A stretch of 64,000 bases of DNA, taken from Agarivorans litoreus (lineage in GTDB: Bacteria; Pseudomonadota; Gammaproteobacteria; Enterobacterales; Celerinatantimonadaceae). A program made the position numbers and the translations under genes. Below, piece after piece: positions 9,101 to 17,323 of this stretch; position 1 is the stretch's first letter, and every line of letters starts with the position of its first letter. The notes beneath the pieces were generated by a model. That model saw only the letters and a list, made by a program, of their open reading frames with translations, was not told where the DNA came from and made no database searches. Location of the stretch: the NCBI RefSeq assembly GCF_019649015.1, contig NZ_BLPI01000001.1, positions 248,001-312,000 on the forward strand. The letters are read 5' to 3'.

Positions 9101-9368
9101 CTAGGGTCTGTTGATCTTTGGTGTTGAATTTTTGTTCGAGATAAGCGGGCTTTAATCGCGGCGAGCACTTAGAAGCCTAGTGGGCTAAGCAAGAAGGGCT
9201 TAACAAAGAGTAAAGTTCGCTTATCCGAACCCTTCGGGCAGCATTTCTTAGCCATTTATTCAGCGTTAGCGAGTGATTATTAAGCCCACTTAACTGCACA
9301 CTCACTGCCTTGCCTAAATGGCTAATAAATGGCTGCAAAAGCCATCAGCAAAGATCAACAGACCCTAG
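9101..9368. mobile_element. 268-bp MITE-like element with perfect 20-bp terminal inverted repeats
   Basis: The left end 9101-9120 (CTAGGGTCTGTTGATCTTTG) is the exact reverse complement of the right end 9349-9368. The element is non-coding. It contains further internal inverted segments such as GCCATTTATT near 9251 against AATAAATGGC near 9324, so the transcript could fold back. No clear long target duplication is seen; both outer ends are CTAG next to TA-rich DNA. A frame crossing the right end (from 9329) is not a real gene. The element sits between the sigma54 promoter at 9048 and the gene starting at 9384, so it is transcribed as part of their leader. Confidence 0.85.
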
Positions 9369-9383
9369 TATCAGGAGAACTCC

Positions 9384-9653
9384 ATGAAACACTTTCCTTT
9401 ATTCGTAGATTCAAACAAACCAAGTGCTTTTCGCCAATACATGCGTTGCATAGTGGGTGGAAACTGGTTAATGCTAGTCTCACTGCTTGTGATCATTTCA
9501 TCCATTATCATTTCCTACCCCTTAGCACAGGCTTTTTCTATTCCAATGCAAATTACTGCACACATATCTACCATTGTATTTGCTGGCGTATTAAAAGTGG
9601 GTTACGTGTTACGCTGCGTAGGATTTAACGAACTCGGTCAAGAGGTTATATAG
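9384..9653 (+). CDS. small integral membrane protein upstream of nnrS
   Basis: An 89-residue protein with two predicted transmembrane helices (NWLMLVSLLVIISSIIISYPLAQAF and ITAHISTIVFAGVLKVGYVL). An AGGAGAA sequence lies six bases before the ATG. Its stop codon TAG overlaps the GTG start of nnrS by one base, so the two are translationally coupled. Similar small two-helix proteins are often found next to nnrS or NO-reductase genes, where they are thought to be part of the NO response, but no biochemical role is known. It is placed under the NorR/sigma54 promoter at 9048. Confidence 0.8.
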   Translation: MKHFPLFVDSNKPSAFRQYMRCIVGGNWLMLVSLLVIISSIIISYPLAQAFSIPMQITAHISTIVFAGVLKVGYVLRCVGFNELGQEVI

Positions 9654-10852
9654 TGATTAAAATTGCTGAGCCAGATACAAAAGATACTGCACAACATTGG
9701 CATCAACACCCAATCTTCGAATTAGCCTTTCGCCCTTTCTTCTTGCTAGCAGCCTTTAGCTCGGCACTTAGCTTGGCGCTTTGGATAATGCTGTTAAACG
9801 GACACAACTTGATTGGCTTTAGCGGCTTAAGTCCACAGGTTTGGCACGCCCATGAAATGCTAGTTGGCTTTGGCACCACCGTCGCTGTTGGTTTCATCTT
9901 AACCGCAGTACAAACTTGGACTGGTCAACCAAGCATTAAAGGAAAAGCGCTGGCGGGCTTGGTGCTATTATGGTGTTTTGCTCGCATAGCCTTTTATATA
10001 AACACCGCTGAGAGCGCAATACTCGCAAGTGTATTACAAGGTTTGTGGTGGCTCGCCGTGGTAGTGATTTATAGCAAGTTGGTGTTTGCCGCGCAAAACC
10101 GCCGTAACTACATTTTTATCGCTCTATTGTCGGTCATGGGTTTGATAAACCTGGCGATTTTAGCCTGTGACTTGCTCGCCAATACTGCCCTAGCACTACA
10201 TTTAACTCGAGCCATGGTGTTGTTATTTACCATTATGATGGCCTTGGTGGGTGGCCGAGTAATCCCTTTCTTTACTGTTCGCGGCGCCCAAACCGCAGCC
10301 ATAGAGTGTCCGGTGTGGATCAACCGCTTAGTAGGTCCATTAGCAATTGCAACCACTGCGGCTTTTATTGCTAGCTATTTTGTAAATACCTATCAACTTG
10401 TACCACTAAGTTTAATGTTACTTGGGCTGTTTCACTTATTACGCTTAGCTTACTGGCGCAGTATTAACACCCTAAAAGTACCGCTGTTATGGTCGCTACA
10501 CATATCGTATTTGCTTATGGCCTTGGGTTTAATTGCTCTTGGCGCGAGCTATTACCTAACTCCACTAAGCTTTAGCAATGCGCTGCATATCATTACCATT
10601 GGAGCCATTGGTTTGATGATTTTTGCCATGATGAGCCGTGTATCGCTTGGCCATACCGGCAGAACATTGATCATCAAGCCGATTATTAGCATTGCGTTTA
10701 TCCTCTTAGTAGCGGCTACTTTAATACGCACTTTTTTACCCCTTGCTGATGCTTTGTTAGCTTGGAATTTAAGTGCTGGACTTTGGATAATCACGAGTTT
10801 GATTTTCTTAACGGTATATTTGCCAATATTGTCTTCTAAACGCCAAAGCTAA
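9653..10852 (+). CDS. nnrS: NnrS family haem/copper membrane protein
   Basis: NnrS proteins are polytopic inner-membrane haem- and copper-containing proteins that help cells survive nitric oxide by an incompletely known mechanism. The N-terminus HPIFELAFRPFFLLAAFSSALSLALW and the block VWHAHEMLVGFGTTVAVGFILTAVQTWTG are diagnostic, followed by GGRVIPFFTVRG and a C-terminal GHTGR motif. About twelve hydrophobic segments are seen in 399 residues. The His residues in HAHE and GHTGR are candidate haem ligands. It starts with GTG at 9653, overlapping the previous stop. Control by NorR is inferred from the two operators and the sigma54 promoter upstream. Confidence 0.93.
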   Translation: MIKIAEPDTKDTAQHWHQHPIFELAFRPFFLLAAFSSALSLALWIMLLNGHNLIGFSGLSPQVWHAHEMLVGFGTTVAVGFILTAVQTWTGQPSIKGKALAGLVLLWCFARIAFYINTAESAILASVLQGLWWLAVVVIYSKLVFAAQNRRNYIFIALLSVMGLINLAILACDLLANTALALHLTRAMVLLFTIMMALVGGRVIPFFTVRGAQTAAIECPVWINRLVGPLAIATTAAFIASYFVNTYQLVPLSLMLLGLFHLLRLAYWRSINTLKVPLLWSLHISYLLMALGLIALGASYYLTPLSFSNALHIITIGAIGLMIFAMMSRVSLGHTGRTLIIKPIISIAFILLVAATLIRTFLPLADALLAWNLSAGLWIITSLIFLTVYLPILSSKRQS

Positions 10853-10937
10853 ACATTTTACGGCAAGCTCTAGACGCCCTTAGGCTATTCTGCGATATTG
10901 CAGCAATGTTTAAGGGCTTCTTTACAAGGATTTCCCC

Positions 10938-11555
10938 ATGTTGCTCAGTGTATGGCTCACCTTTGTAGCCGCTTGTATTGTATTTAGTATTTCACCGGGA
11001 GCTGGCACCGTAGCCACTATTAGCCATTCATTAAGTGGTGGTTTTAAACAGGCATGTAAAAACATAGCTGGCTTACAACTAGCTCTTGTCACTCATCTAA
11101 TTATTGTGTCTATTGGTTTAGGCGCATTGTTAGCGTCTTCGGCGATAGCGTTCACCGCAGTAAAGTATCTAGGCGCAGCCTACCTCCTTTATTTGGGCAT
11201 TAGTAAATTCTTTGAGAAATCAGTGGCACTAACTGGAAAAGAAGTGGCAATTAGAACCAGTTCACAGCTTATTAAACAAGGGTTTATCGTTAACTTAATG
11301 AACCCAAAATCAATTATTTTTCTTGCTGCATTTTTACCGCAGTTTGTTAATCCAACCCAAGATATGACCGGCCAGTACCTGCTTTTAGGTGTAACAGTGG
11401 TAATGATTGATTGCGCCGTGATGTTTAGCTATGCCACCTTAGCTTCGGCGGTAAAACCATGGCTAGGAAAGGCGAAGTTTGTAGCCTTGCAAAATCGTGT
11501 ATTCGGCTCGCTGTTTGTAATGATGGGCATTGCCTTAGCTAAGGTAGAGCGATAA
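10938..11555 (+). CDS. LysE/RhtB family amino-acid exporter
   Basis: A 205-residue inner-membrane protein with six hydrophobic segments. The N-terminal SISPGAGTVATISHSLSGGFKQACKNIAGLQLAL corresponds to the LysE/RhtB signature (PGP..., G...G...G), and NPKSIIFLAAFLPQFVNP is the conserved second block. Members export lysine, homoserine, threonine or similar amino acids; the specific substrate cannot be set from the sequence. It stands alone, with an AAGGA ribosome binding site upstream. Confidence 0.88.
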   Translation: MLLSVWLTFVAACIVFSISPGAGTVATISHSLSGGFKQACKNIAGLQLALVTHLIIVSIGLGALLASSAIAFTAVKYLGAAYLLYLGISKFFEKSVALTGKEVAIRTSSQLIKQGFIVNLMNPKSIIFLAAFLPQFVNPTQDMTGQYLLLGVTVVMIDCAVMFSYATLASAVKPWLGKAKFVALQNRVFGSLFVMMGIALAKVER

Positions 11556-11653
11556 ACCAGCAAAACATTAAACAGCAGTTTTCTTCAAATTAGTTTCATC
11601 TTTTTATCTATTTATTCGTCTTATGGTTAAACAACCATAAGAGCGAGATAGAA

Positions 11654-11770
11654 ATGATTAACATTGTTAGCTTTAAAATATGCCCGTGTGTATAGCGTGT
11701 AATTGCGGCGCTAGAAGCCAAAGGCATTGCTTACCAAATCCATTACATCAGTTTAAGATACTGTAAACGC
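11654..11770 (+). pseudogene. remnant of a glutathione S-transferase N-terminal domain
   Basis: Reading from the ATG at 11654 gives MINIVSFKICPCV, a TAG stop, then RVIAALEAKGIAYQIHYISLR. Across the stop this resembles the thioredoxin-fold start of GST/SspA-like proteins (SFKICPFVQRV..LLEAKGI.Y...YISL), where the stop replaces a Gln codon (CAG to TAG). After about 35 codons the similarity ends and the frame closes at about 11770, directly before the CreA-like gene. It is a decayed, 3'-truncated copy. The CPCV motif retains the first Cys of the active-site region. Confidence 0.65.
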
Positions 11771-11792
11771 TAAAAATTAGGAAAGTGATTTT

Positions 11793-12263
11793 ATGAACAA
11801 AATCCTTAGCATTTTATTCGTCAGCAGCTTTTTAGTTGCTTGTGATAATAATGAAGTCGCCGATGTATCTTTAGGCTTACTTACCACCAAAGACATTAAA
11901 ATCAGCGTATTAAAGGATCCTTTAATAGATGGAGTGACCTGCCACATCGCTAATGTAGAAGCCGATCTAGACTTTGCAGACCCCAGCGATATGTCTATAT
12001 CCTGTCGCCAAACTGGCGAAATCACCCCAGCCATGCTAGCCAATATCGATATGTCTAAATCAGGTGAGGTTGTTTTTAAAAAGTCTAAAAGCATACTCTT
12101 TAAGTCTTTAAAGATTAGACGTATCTTCGACGCCGAATCTCAAACCCTGATGTATTTATCTTATTCAACCAAAGAAACATCAGGCAGTTACAAACATAGC
12201 TTGTCTACTGTGCCGCTATGGGGAACAAAAGCTTACTCGATACCAGTAGCTACTATCCAATAA
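11793..12263 (+). CDS. creA: CreA-family protein, predicted lipoprotein
   Basis: A 156-residue protein with signal MNKILSILFVSSFLVAC, where lipobox LVAC ends at C17. The mature region follows the CreA family pattern: KISVLKDPLIDGVTCHI, the Asp/Pro-rich ADPSDMSISCRQTGEI, KSKSILFKSLKIRRIFDAESQTLMYLSYSTK and a C-terminal LSTVPLW. Two Cys (in VTCHI and ISCRQ) could form a disulphide. CreA is a periplasmic protein of unknown function named for linkage to creBCD in E. coli; no creBCD is present here. E. coli CreA has a plain signal peptide; the lipobox here suggests anchoring. Confidence 0.8.
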   Translation: MNKILSILFVSSFLVACDNNEVADVSLGLLTTKDIKISVLKDPLIDGVTCHIANVEADLDFADPSDMSISCRQTGEITPAMLANIDMSKSGEVVFKKSKSILFKSLKIRRIFDAESQTLMYLSYSTKETSGSYKHSLSTVPLWGTKAYSIPVATIQ

Positions 12264-12285
12264 TTGACGACATTTACCTTAGACA

Positions 12286-12315
12286 TAAAAAAGGCCCTCT
12301 AGTTAGAGGGCCAAA
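12286..12315 (-). terminator. Rho-independent terminator of nagE
   Basis: 8-bp stem GGCCCTCT / AGAGGGCC with a 4-base loop. The T-tract lies on the minus-strand side (AAAAAA at 12287-12292 on plus), so it terminates nagE transcription running leftward. Confidence 0.85.
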
Positions 12316-12344
12316 TACCACTATCAACAGTTAAGTTCTTATCA

Positions 12345-13787
12345 TTATTTCGCCGCTAACAGTTTAAGCTCGTGAGCAACAAATTCTACGTGTGGGCCAA
12401 TAACCACTTGTACTGCTGTTTTACTAGGGACGATAACGCCAGGTACATGCTTTTTAAGTTCATTTACATTTACCTGGTCACTGTTTTTCACTTCTAAGCG
12501 AAGACGCGTTGCGCAGTTATCAACTAATACTACGTTATCGGTACCACCCAACATTGTCAGAACTAAACCTGCCGTCTCACTATGTGAACCGCCTACACTT
12601 AAGCTAGCTTCTTCTTCAGAGGCATCTTCACGACCCGGCGTTTTAAGGTTCATTTTGATGATCATTGTTTTGAAAACGAAGTAGTAAACAGCGAAGAATA
12701 CTAAGCCTTGTGGAATCAGCATGTACCAGTTGGTAGCAAGTGGATTACGTGATGACAACACCATATCAACCAAACCTGCACTAAAGCCAAAGCCAGCCAT
12801 CCATTGCATTGACGCTGCAATAAATACTGAGATACCTGTTAGTATCGCATGTACTACGTATAGCACCGGTGCTACAAACATAAAGGCAAACTCTAGTGGT
12901 TCTGTCACACCAGTAAAGAACGAAGCTGTAGCTGCCGCAATCATAATAGATGCAACTTTTGTTTTATTTTCTGCTTTAGCAGTGTGGTAGATCGCGAGTG
13001 CGGCACCAGGTAATCCAAACATCATAATCGGGAAGAAGCCAGCCATGTAACGCCCTGTTTCTCCTGGAACAGCATCTGATGCAACGCTCAAGAATTTACC
13101 TAAGTCGTTAATGCCTGCCATATCGAACCAGAACACAGCATTTAGTGCATGATGAAGGCCAATAGGAATTAGTAAACGGTTAAAGAAGCCATAAATACCC
13201 GCGCCTACCGAGCCCATACCGGTAATGCTCTCACCAAAAGTAACTAAGCCACCAAAAATTAACGGCCAAAGGTACATTAATACAAAGGCCACCACGATAC
13301 CGGCTACTGAGGTAAGAATAGGAACTAAACGCTTACCGCTAAAGAACGACAACGCTTTATGCAATTCAACTTGATAGAAGCGGTTATACAACTCGGCAGC
13401 CATAATACCGCTAATAATACCAACAAATTGGTTTTCAATTTTGGAAAATGCCAAGGTGCTTGAATCATTTAAAGTCACCAAGCCAATTTGCTCTACAGCC
13501 CCCGGAGAAAGCAAGGTGGTAATTACCATATAACCAACAAAACCAGCCAAAGCTGCAGCACCGTCTTTGTCACGAGACATGCCATAAGCAATACCAATAG
13601 CAAACAACACCGACATATTGTCGATGATGGCAGCACCCGATTTAATTAAAAATGCAGCTAAGGCGCTATTGCCCCCCCAGCCATTTGGGTCAATCCAATA
13701 ACCGATTCCCATTAAAATGGCTGCTGCAGGTAGCACAGCAACGGGCACCATTAAGGCTCGACCAATTTTTTGTAAATAGCTAAACAT
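12345..13787 (-). CDS. nagE: N-acetylglucosamine-specific PTS permease, EIICB
   Basis: NagE imports GlcNAc and phosphorylates it to GlcNAc-6-phosphate. The EIIC domain (about residues 1-385, some ten membrane segments) begins MFSYLQKIGRALMVPVAVLPAAAILMGIGYWID, typical of the GlcNAc/glucose PTS. The EIIB domain (about 405-480) has the phospho-cysteine in VDNCATRLRLEV. The EIIA domain found at the end of E. coli NagE is absent, so EIIA must be supplied by another protein such as Crr; this two-domain form is common in marine gammaproteobacteria. It is divergent from nagBAC and shares the operator region 13903-14038. Confidence 0.93.
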   Translation of the reverse strand: MFSYLQKIGRALMVPVAVLPAAAILMGIGYWIDPNGWGGNSALAAFLIKSGAAIIDNMSVLFAIGIAYGMSRDKDGAAALAGFVGYMVITTLLSPGAVEQIGLVTLNDSSTLAFSKIENQFVGIISGIMAAELYNRFYQVELHKALSFFSGKRLVPILTSVAGIVVAFVLMYLWPLIFGGLVTFGESITGMGSVGAGIYGFFNRLLIPIGLHHALNAVFWFDMAGINDLGKFLSVASDAVPGETGRYMAGFFPIMMFGLPGAALAIYHTAKAENKTKVASIMIAAATASFFTGVTEPLEFAFMFVAPVLYVVHAILTGISVFIAASMQWMAGFGFSAGLVDMVLSSRNPLATNWYMLIPQGLVFFAVYYFVFKTMIIKMNLKTPGREDASEEEASLSVGGSHSETAGLVLTMLGGTDNVVLVDNCATRLRLEVKNSDQVNVNELKKHVPGVIVPSKTAVQVVIGPHVEFVAHELKLLAAK

Positions 13788-13902
13788 AGTATCCCTCGTT
13801 ATGGTTGTTAGTAACCAAATTCTATTTTCCAGTAGCGATTGCCTGTTCGAGCTTGGATGAAATCATTAAACATTTTACCAATTAATGCTTCCTCCCAAGA
13901 AC

Positions 13903-13923
13903 TTAATTCGCAGTGTAAATAAT
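13903..13923. promoter_or_regulatory. NagC-type operator, site 1
   Basis: TTAATTC-GCAGTGT-AAATAAT is an AT-rich dyad of the NagC/Mlc type (TTATTTC-N7-GAAATAA). It shares TTAATTCGCA with site 2 in inverted orientation. It lies about 116 bp upstream of the nagE start. Confidence 0.6.
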
Positions 13924-14017
13924 AAAAAATACATCGCAAATGAAGCGCTGTAAAAATGTGACGTAGGCACATTCAATACAAGCCAAACACGCTTTTAATC
14001 ACAATTTTTAGAATACT

Positions 14018-14038
14018 TATTTCTCTATGCGAATTAAA
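14018..14038. promoter_or_regulatory. NagC-type operator, site 2
   Basis: TTATTTC-TCTATGC-GAATTAA is a near-perfect 7-bp dyad around a 7-bp spacer, 34 bp upstream of nagB. It is 115 bp centre to centre from site 1, close to 11 helical turns, an arrangement that would suit looping by NagC as known for nagE-nagB in E. coli. Confidence 0.7.
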
Positions 14039-14071
14039 TTGCTAAGCTAAGCCTAAAATTACTGGAGAACG

Positions 14072-14872
14072 ATGATGAGATTAATACCATTACTTGACAA
14101 AAGCCAAGTAGGACGTTGGTCTGCACTTTATATCGCAGAGAAAATTAAGTCTTACAAACCCACTGCGGAACGCCCATTTGTATTGGGGTGCCCTACAGGT
14201 GGAACGCCGCTAGCTACCTATCAACACTTAATTGAGCTACATAAGCAAGGTGAACTAAGTTTTGAGCACGTTGTAACGTTTAATATGGATGAATATGTTG
14301 GGATCCCTAGTGACCATCCGGAAAGCTACTACAGCTTTATGCACAACAACTTTTTCTCGCACATAGACATTCCTGTAGAGAACATTAATTTGCTCGACGG
14401 TAACGCCGAAGATCTAGAAGCAGAGTGCGCTAGATACGAAGCCAAAATTAAACAATACGGCAAAATTAATTTGTTTATGGGTGGTGTAGGCGTAGATGGC
14501 CACATCGCTTTCAACGAACCGGCGTCATCGCTAGCTTCAAGAACGCGGATAAAAACCCTTACCGAAGACACTCGCATGGTTAACTCGCGCTTCTTCGATA
14601 GCCTAGAACAAGTGCCAAAACTAGCCCTTACTGTAGGCGTGGGCACCCTGCTCGATTCTGAAGAAATTCTCATATTGGTGACTGGACACAATAAAGCCCA
14701 AGCATTAGAGGCTGCAGTTGAAGGCAGCGTTAATCACCTTTGGACTATCTCTGCACTGCAACTTCACCCTAAAGCGATGATAGTCTGTGACCAGCCTTCC
14801 ACCATGGAATTAAAAGTAAAAACAGTACGCTACTTCCATGAACTGGAAGCTGAAAACATCAAAAATATTTAG
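14072..14872 (+). CDS. nagB: glucosamine-6-phosphate deaminase
   Basis: NagB converts glucosamine-6-phosphate to fructose-6-phosphate and ammonia, the step that feeds GlcNAc into glycolysis. Family motifs are [15 protein letters not shown] (sugar-phosphate loop), NMDEYVGI (catalytic Asp region), LLDGNA, and [23 protein letters not shown] with the catalytic His. Length 266 equals E. coli NagB. It starts with ATG behind a GGAGAA ribosome binding site and is first in nagBAC, 10 bp before nagA. Confidence 0.97.
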   Translation: MMRLIPLLDKSQVGRWSALYIAEKIKSYKPTAERPFVLGCPTGGTPLATYQHLIELHKQGELSFEHVVTFNMDEYVGIPSDHPESYYSFMHNNFFSHIDIPVENINLLDGNAEDLEAECARYEAKIKQYGKINLFMGGVGVDGHIAFNEPASSLASRTRIKTLTEDTRMVNSRFFDSLEQVPKLALTVGVGTLLDSEEILILVTGHNKAQALEAAVEGSVNHLWTISALQLHPKAMIVCDQPSTMELKVKTVRYFHELEAENIKNI

Positions 14873-14881
14873 GATAAGATA

Positions 14882-16018
14882 ATGATGTACGCCTTAACCA
14901 ATGCATTAGTATTTGATGGTTGTGAATTACTTAACGGCTATTCGGTGCTTGTTGAAAACAACACCATCAACTCTGTTGTGCCAAACCAGCAAGTATCACC
15001 ACAAATAAACAGCATAGACTTAAATGGCTCGGTACTCTGCCCAGGGTTTATCGATTTACAACTAAATGGCTGTGGCAGTGTGATGCTTAATGGCGACTTC
15101 TCTAGCACCAACTTAGAGCACATGCATCAAACTAATTTAGTAAGTGGTACTACTAACTTCATGCCCACCCTTATCACCACCAACGATGAGGAAATGGAGC
15201 AAGCAGTTTCGATATCACGAGAACATAGCCAAGCCCACGGCTCTGCTAACTTAGGGCTTCACCTAGAAGGCCCCTACCTGAGTGTAGATAAAAAAGGTAT
15301 TCATAGTGAAAAGCTAATCCGCCAGCTCAACCAACAACGTTTACGCTTTTTGCTAGATAACCACGACGCAGTTAAAAAGGTTACCTTAGCGCCAGAGCAT
15401 GTTGAGCTATCAAGTATAGCAGCACTAAAAGAAGCAGGCATATTGGTGTCGTTAGGCCATACTAATGCGAACTACCAGCAAGCAAGCGATGCAATAAATG
15501 CTGGAGCAGGTTTTGCCACTCACCTATTTAACGCCATGAGCCCAATGACCGGTCGCGAACCAGGCGTATTAGGCGCTATTTTCGACCACAATTTATATGC
15601 TGGCATCATTGTAGATGGTCACCATGTATCTAGTGCTAATGTGCGTATCGCTAAACGCTTATTGCGCCACAAACTGTGTTTAGTTACAGATGCCACGGCA
15701 GCCGCGGGCGCTAACATAAGCAGCTTTGACTTTGTTGGACGCAAGATCACAGTTCAAGATGGGATTTGCTTTGGCGATGATGGTACACTCGGCGGTTCTG
15801 CTTTAACCATGATTGAAGCAGTAAAAAACTGCGTACAATCAGTAGGTTTATCTCTTCGAGACAGTTTAAGAATGGCTTCTTTGTACCCAGCAACCGCAAT
15901 TAACAGGGATCAAGACTTAGGCAGAATCAAGGCAGGTTACGCCGCAAACTTAACCGCATTTGATCAAGACTTTAATGTCACCCTTGCAATTAGCGATGGC
16001 CAATTGACTCAGTTTTAA
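14882..16018 (+). CDS. nagA: N-acetylglucosamine-6-phosphate deacetylase
   Basis: NagA removes the acetyl group from GlcNAc-6-phosphate, giving the NagB substrate. Amidohydrolase fold landmarks are PGFIDLQLNGCG, HLEGPYL (Glu metal ligand), LGHTNANYQQA (His), ATHLFNAMSPM (His) and VTDATAA with the catalytic Asp. Length 378 is normal. It lies between nagB (10-bp gap) and nagC (8-bp gap). The first two codons are both ATG; either could start. Confidence 0.96.
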   Translation: MMYALTNALVFDGCELLNGYSVLVENNTINSVVPNQQVSPQINSIDLNGSVLCPGFIDLQLNGCGSVMLNGDFSSTNLEHMHQTNLVSGTTNFMPTLITTNDEEMEQAVSISREHSQAHGSANLGLHLEGPYLSVDKKGIHSEKLIRQLNQQRLRFLLDNHDAVKKVTLAPEHVELSSIAALKEAGILVSLGHTNANYQQASDAINAGAGFATHLFNAMSPMTGREPGVLGAIFDHNLYAGIIVDGHHVSSANVRIAKRLLRHKLCLVTDATAAAGANISSFDFVGRKITVQDGICFGDDGTLGGSALTMIEAVKNCVQSVGLSLRDSLRMASLYPATAINRDQDLGRIKAGYAANLTAFDQDFNVTLAISDGQLTQF

Positions 16019-16026
16019 TCAAAAAA

Positions 16027-17244
16027 ATGAATGATAAATTAATCGTAAATGTAGATAAAGTTAAGCAAGTAAATACCGCAGCTGTATACGGCATGATTGA
16101 CCAACAAGGGCCAATCTCGCGGGTAAAAATTGCTGAACAAAGCCAGCTCGCCCCCGCCAGTGTGACTAAAATCACCCGCCAACTGCTGGCAACTGGCTTA
16201 ATTAAAGAAGTTGCCCAACAGGCCTCAACCGGCGGGCGTCGCGCGATTTCCTTAATGGCAGAGCAAGGCTGTTATTACTTTGTCTCGGTGCGATTGGGTC
16301 GTGGAGCTTTAGATATCTCGCTATTTGACTTAAGCGGTGTATCTCATGCCCACGATAAGCTTCCGGTAAACGAGCTTGAGCAAGATCCATTAAGCACAGA
16401 GTTACTAGACAAAATCGCCGATTTTATTTCACAACATGTTAGCGAACAAAAACAACTTATTGCCGTAGCAGTAACCTTGTCTGGCTTAGTTAATCCAGGC
16501 GAAGGCATTGTAGTTTATACCCCACACTACCAACTACGTGATTGTCCACTGGGTGAAATGATAGAAAGCCGTTTCGGTTTACCCGCTTATATCGGTAACG
16601 ATACGCGCGCGATGGCGCTAGCAGAACATTATTTTGGTGCGACTAAAGATTGCTTAGATTCAATTTTGATTACTGTGCATAACGGCACCAGTGCCGGCAT
16701 CATTGTTAATGGCCAAGTATTTATGAGCCAGCATCGAGATGTTGGCGAAATCGGTCATATACAAGTCGACCCATTAGGTAAAAAATGCCAGTGCGGTAAT
16801 GTAGGGTGCCTCGAGACTATCGTCTCTAACTCCGCTATTGTAGCTCGTTTGCAAGAGCTAATTGAGCAAGGTAGTCCAAGTATGCTTGAAGCCGGCTTCA
16901 CTATTGAAGATGTTTGTTTTGCGGCTAAACAAGGCGACATGTTGTGCCGCCAAGTACTGCAACGCGCTGCTACAGTATTAGGAAGCAGCATTGCCATTAC
17001 TATTAATTTATTTCATCCCCAAAAAATTGTCTTAGCGGGTGAAATAATGAACGCTGAAGAAATTTTATTACCCACCATTCAGCAGTGCATTCAACATCAA
17101 GCCTTAAGCTCTTTTACTGATGACTTGCCTGTAAAGGCAGCACACTTTCAAAACAACCCGACCATTGGTGGCCTAGCACTAGTGAAGCGTGCTCTACTCG
17201 ATGGCAGCTTATTAATCCACCTAATCAATCAAAAGCCAGAATAA
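16027..17244 (+). CDS. nagC: ROK-family repressor NagC
   Basis: NagC is the GlcNAc-6-phosphate-responsive repressor of the nag genes. The N-terminal winged helix-turn-helix covers about residues 15-75 (GPISRVKIAEQSQLAPASVTKITRQLLATGLI), and the ROK domain follows. The ROK zinc motif GHIQVDPLGKKCQCGNVGCLE is present with its His and Cys ligands. Length 405 matches E. coli NagC (406). It is the last gene of nagBAC, so it is autoregulated through the sites upstream of nagB. Confidence 0.94.
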   Translation: MNDKLIVNVDKVKQVNTAAVYGMIDQQGPISRVKIAEQSQLAPASVTKITRQLLATGLIKEVAQQASTGGRRAISLMAEQGCYYFVSVRLGRGALDISLFDLSGVSHAHDKLPVNELEQDPLSTELLDKIADFISQHVSEQKQLIAVAVTLSGLVNPGEGIVVYTPHYQLRDCPLGEMIESRFGLPAYIGNDTRAMALAEHYFGATKDCLDSILITVHNGTSAGIIVNGQVFMSQHRDVGEIGHIQVDPLGKKCQCGNVGCLETIVSNSAIVARLQELIEQGSPSMLEAGFTIEDVCFAAKQGDMLCRQVLQRAATVLGSSIAITINLFHPQKIVLAGEIMNAEEILLPTIQQCIQHQALSSFTDDLPVKAAHFQNNPTIGGLALVKRALLDGSLLIHLINQKPE

Positions 17245-17323
17245 GCAGTTCTATATAAGCCATCCATTAATTAGGATGAGTGAGCACAAAACGCGGTAAA
17301 GCATAGGAATAATTGATATTTTT

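Noticed and set aside
9329-9628. 99-residue plus-strand ORF overlapping the right end of the MITE-like element
   Set aside because: It begins inside the repeat, has no ribosome binding site, and overlaps in another frame the well-supported small membrane gene at 9384-9653.
13953-13973. CRP-like site AAATGTGACGTAGGCACATT between nagE and nagB
   Set aside because: The half-sites are one base too close together for a CRP dimer, so I do not call it, although CRP control of nag genes is plausible.
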